Assembly: GCA_945897805.1 (NCBI GenBank)
Contig: CAMDFX010000002.1
Coordinates: 62,001-126,000 of the forward strand
DNA: 64,000 bases
Source: Chryseobacterium gleum
GTDB taxonomy: Bacteria > Bacteroidota > Bacteroidia > Flavobacteriales_D > Crocinitomicaceae
Direction of reading: 5' to 3'
Below the pieces are notes generated by a model that did no database searches, had not been told where the DNA came from, and saw only the letters and a list, made by a program, of their open reading frames with translations. Each line of letters opens with the position of its first letter. Position 1 is the stretch's first letter. The translations under genes were made by a program, and so were the position numbers. Positions 62,445-64,000 of this stretch are shown here, in pieces.

Positions 62445-62810
62445 TCAGCGCAGCTTTTCTCGGAAAAACACTTTTTGTGCTTCTCTTTTTATGACAATCA
62501 TGGCAAAATCTCCTAACCAATTTTTATCTGCATTGCTAAAAAAATGGACATAATTTTTCTCTGAAATATCCAAAGAATACATCAACGGAAGCCATTTAGA
62601 CGCTTGATTTTCTGCGATTTCTCCCAATTTTAATTGAACGATTTCTAACAAATTTGATAGCATTTTGGCATCAGTTTCAAAGTCAGATTCAAATTCAAAC
62701 CCATGTTGACGAAAATCTTTGGCAATCTGCCGCTGCGTTCGCAACACAAAATCTCTTGAATTCATTGCTTGTTCAACGGATTCATTGATTTTTGAAAGTT
62801 CGTTTTCCAT
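62445..62810 (-). CDS. Hypothetical protein, 121 aa
   Basis: This is a small soluble helical protein, opening MENELSKINESVEQAMNSRD and ending in a basic segment (IVIKREAQKVFFREKLR). It has no signal peptide and no motif I recognise. It stands alone between the lysS terminator and sucA. The sequence just upstream contains TACTTTTA, one mismatch from a -7 box. Confidence 0.65.
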   Translation of the reverse strand: MENELSKINESVEQAMNSRDFVLRTQRQIAKDFRQHGFEFESDFETDAKMLSNLLEIVQLKLGEIAENQASKWLPLMYSLDISEKNYVHFFSNADKNWLGDFAMIVIKREAQKVFFREKLR

Positions 62811-62824
62811 GGAATTAAAAGTAC

Positions 62825-62855
62825 AAAAAAAATGCGAGGCTTAGTTCCTCGCATT
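62825..62855 (-). terminator. Terminator of lysS
   Basis: On the minus strand AATGCGAGG (62855-62847), a 7-nt loop and CCTCGCATT (62839-62831) form a stem followed by a T-run (62830-62825). It is a textbook intrinsic terminator 6 nt after the lysS stop. Confidence 0.93.
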
Positions 62856-62860
62856 TTCAA

Positions 62861-64000
62861 TTATCCTATCTGAATATACAAAACATCTTCCTCTTTCGAT
62901 ACTTTCAATATTCCTGCTTTGGTCAAGTTCTTAACAGCGCCATCCCAAGCTTTGTTGCTCAAATTGACTTTTTCTTTCACTTCTAATAAAAGTCCTTTTT
63001 GAATTTTTTCAACTGCACTTAAAATCAATTTTTCGTTGTCAGAAAGTTCGATTTTGGTCATTTTGACTTCTGGGCGCATTTGTGGGAAAAATAGTACTTC
63101 TTGAATGGATGGATTGTTTGTCAAGTACATAATCAAACGGTCCATTCCGATTCCTAAACCAGAAGTTGGTGGCATTCCATATTCCAACGCGCGTAAGAAA
63201 TCTTGGTCAATTAAACCTGTTGCTTCGTCATCGCCTTTTTCAGACAAACGCACTTGATCTTCAAAACGTTCTCTTTGTTCGATTGGGTCGTTTAACTCTG
63301 AATAAGCGTTTGCAACTTCTTTCCCGCAAACCATTAATTCAAAACGCTCTGTTAATTCTGGATTGTCACGGTGAACTTTACACAACGGCGACATTTCTTT
63401 CGGATAGTCGGTGATGAAAGTTGGCTGAATGTAATTTCCTTCGCATTTTTCGCCAAAAATCTCATCAATCAATTTTCCTTTCCCCATGGTTTCATCCACA
63501 GAAATTCCCAAGCCTTTTGCAGCCATTCTCAATTCTTCTTCTGATTTTCCATCAATGTCAAACCCAGTAAAATCAATGATTGATTGGCGCATAGTCACAC
63601 GTTTGTATGGCGCTTTGAAACTAATTTGATTTTCACCAAAAGTACAATCTGAAGTTCCGTTTACGGCAATGGCGCAATGTTCCAACAAGCGTTCTGTAAA
63701 ATCCATCATCCAATTGTAATCTTTGTAAGAAACATAGATTTCCATGGCTGTAAATTCTGGATTGTGCGTGCGATCCATTCCTTCGTTGCGAAAGTTTTTC
63801 GAAAATTCATACACGCCATCAAATCCGCCAACAATCAATCGTTTCAAATACAACTCATTGGCAATTCTCATATACAATGGAATGTCCAATGCATTGTGGT
63901 GCGTGGTAAACGGACGCGCTGCTGCTCCGCCTGGAATAGCTTGCAAAATCGGCGTTTCAACTTCCATGTAACCCGCTTCGTTGAAGAAGTTTCTCATGGC
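62861..64000 (-). CDS. lysS: Lysyl-tRNA synthetase, 5' end cut by window edge
   Basis: The frame is open past the right edge, so the ~379 visible residues are the catalytic and C-terminal part. It shows class II motif 1 ([13 protein letters not shown]), motif 2 ([20 protein letters not shown]) and motif 3 ([14 protein letters not shown]). After the catalytic domain there is a ~70-residue winged-helix-like extension ([15 protein letters not shown] ... LYIQIG) typical of Bacteroidota LysS. The internal ATG at 63997 is not the start, because the N-terminal anticodon-binding domain must lie outside the window. Confidence 0.95.
   Translation of the reverse strand, partial: AMRNFFNEAGYMEVETPILQAIPGGAAARPFTTHHNALDIPLYMRIANELYLKRLIVGGFDGVYEFSKNFRNEGMDRTHNPEFTAMEIYVSYKDYNWMMDFTERLLEHCAIAVNGTSDCTFGENQISFKAPYKRVTMRQSIIDFTGFDIDGKSEEELRMAAKGLGISVDETMGKGKLIDEIFGEKCEGNYIQPTFITDYPKEMSPLCKVHRDNPELTERFELMVCGKEVANAYSELNDPIEQRERFEDQVRLSEKGDDEATGLIDQDFLRALEYGMPPTSGLGIGMDRLIMYLTNNPSIQEVLFFPQMRPEVKMTKIELSDNEKLILSAVEKIQKGLLLEVKEKVNLSNKAWDGAVKNLTKAGILKVSKEEDVLYIQIG

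Noticed and set aside
1-64000. CRISPR arrays, tRNA or rRNA genes, and integrase or transposase genes
   Set aside because: No regularly spaced repeats, cloverleaf sequences, rRNA-like blocks or DDE/tyrosine recombinase motifs were seen on reading both strands. A short tRNA could be missed without a covariance search.

Overview
The window looks like part of a chromosome from a low-GC member of the Bacteroidota, most likely order Flavobacteriales. A Crocinitomicaceae/Fluviicola-like source is possible, but I cannot prove it here. The evidence is: promoters of the TTG-N20-TAnnTTTG type; several secreted proteins ending in a type IX secretion (T9SS, Por) sorting domain; a TonB-dependent receptor with a carboxypeptidase-like N-terminal domain; WG-repeat and YwqK-like proteins; and A-rich leaders without Shine-Dalgarno sites. 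I found no rRNA, tRNA or CRISPR array.

Layout. 1-2407 holds a truncated WG-repeat protein. 2645-4194 has a tandemly duplicated 5' end of an AAA_14/DUF4143-type ATPase gene, each copy preceded by a long perfect palindrome. A PIN-PhoH ATPase follows (4337-5662). 5806-15395 is one co-directional accessory run: a putative DNA-binding regulator, a voltage-gated-type K+ channel with a large unassigned cytosolic domain, an overlapping pyroglutamyl-peptidase-like gene, and then a tight cluster. That cluster is a 126-aa unknown, a 49-aa basic peptide, a TerB-like protein, microprotein 1, three small membrane proteins, a KAP-type P-loop NTPase, microprotein 2, a uracil-DNA-glycosylase-like protein and an outer-membrane DUF481-like protein. 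15398-23830 is a repeat-structured region: two full regulators of the same family, one decayed regulator tail, two YwqK-like paralogues, a lipoprotein and a Bro-N/DinD-like gene. From 23945 onward the content is mostly core metabolism and envelope genes: an SSS symporter, queA, a cystathionine synthase/lyase, an SDR, a secreted M43 protease, mnmE, an ABC exporter with a LolA-like protein, two secreted phosphatases, a di-haem peroxidase, a second DUF4143-type ATPase, a TraB/GumN protein, hutI, a TonB receptor coupled to a solute-binding lipoprotein, hemA-hemC-hemD, an Ig-like lipoprotein, msrC, an exonuclease, sucB-sucA, and a truncated lysS.

Best candidate for a new system: 9199-13675, perhaps extending to 5806-14605. 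The TerB-like protein and the KAP NTPase share the same C-terminal domain (NYTPNF...RSKTF core). Each is followed by a close paralogue of the same ~56-aa microprotein. Between the two modules lie three overlapping small membrane-protein genes. Inference: a membrane-associated, NTP-dependent conflict or stress system in which the shared domain and microprotein form a repeated docking module.

Regulation. The putative regulators have an ~10-bp tandem direct repeat in their upstream regions (5732-5751, 16680-16699, 21030-21049). In two cases the repeat ends exactly at the -33 position, 20 bp before a TAnnTTTG box. A 9-bp half of the 5732 repeat recurs inverted at 9136-9144 ahead of the TerB/KAP cluster, which suggests that the first regulator may control it.
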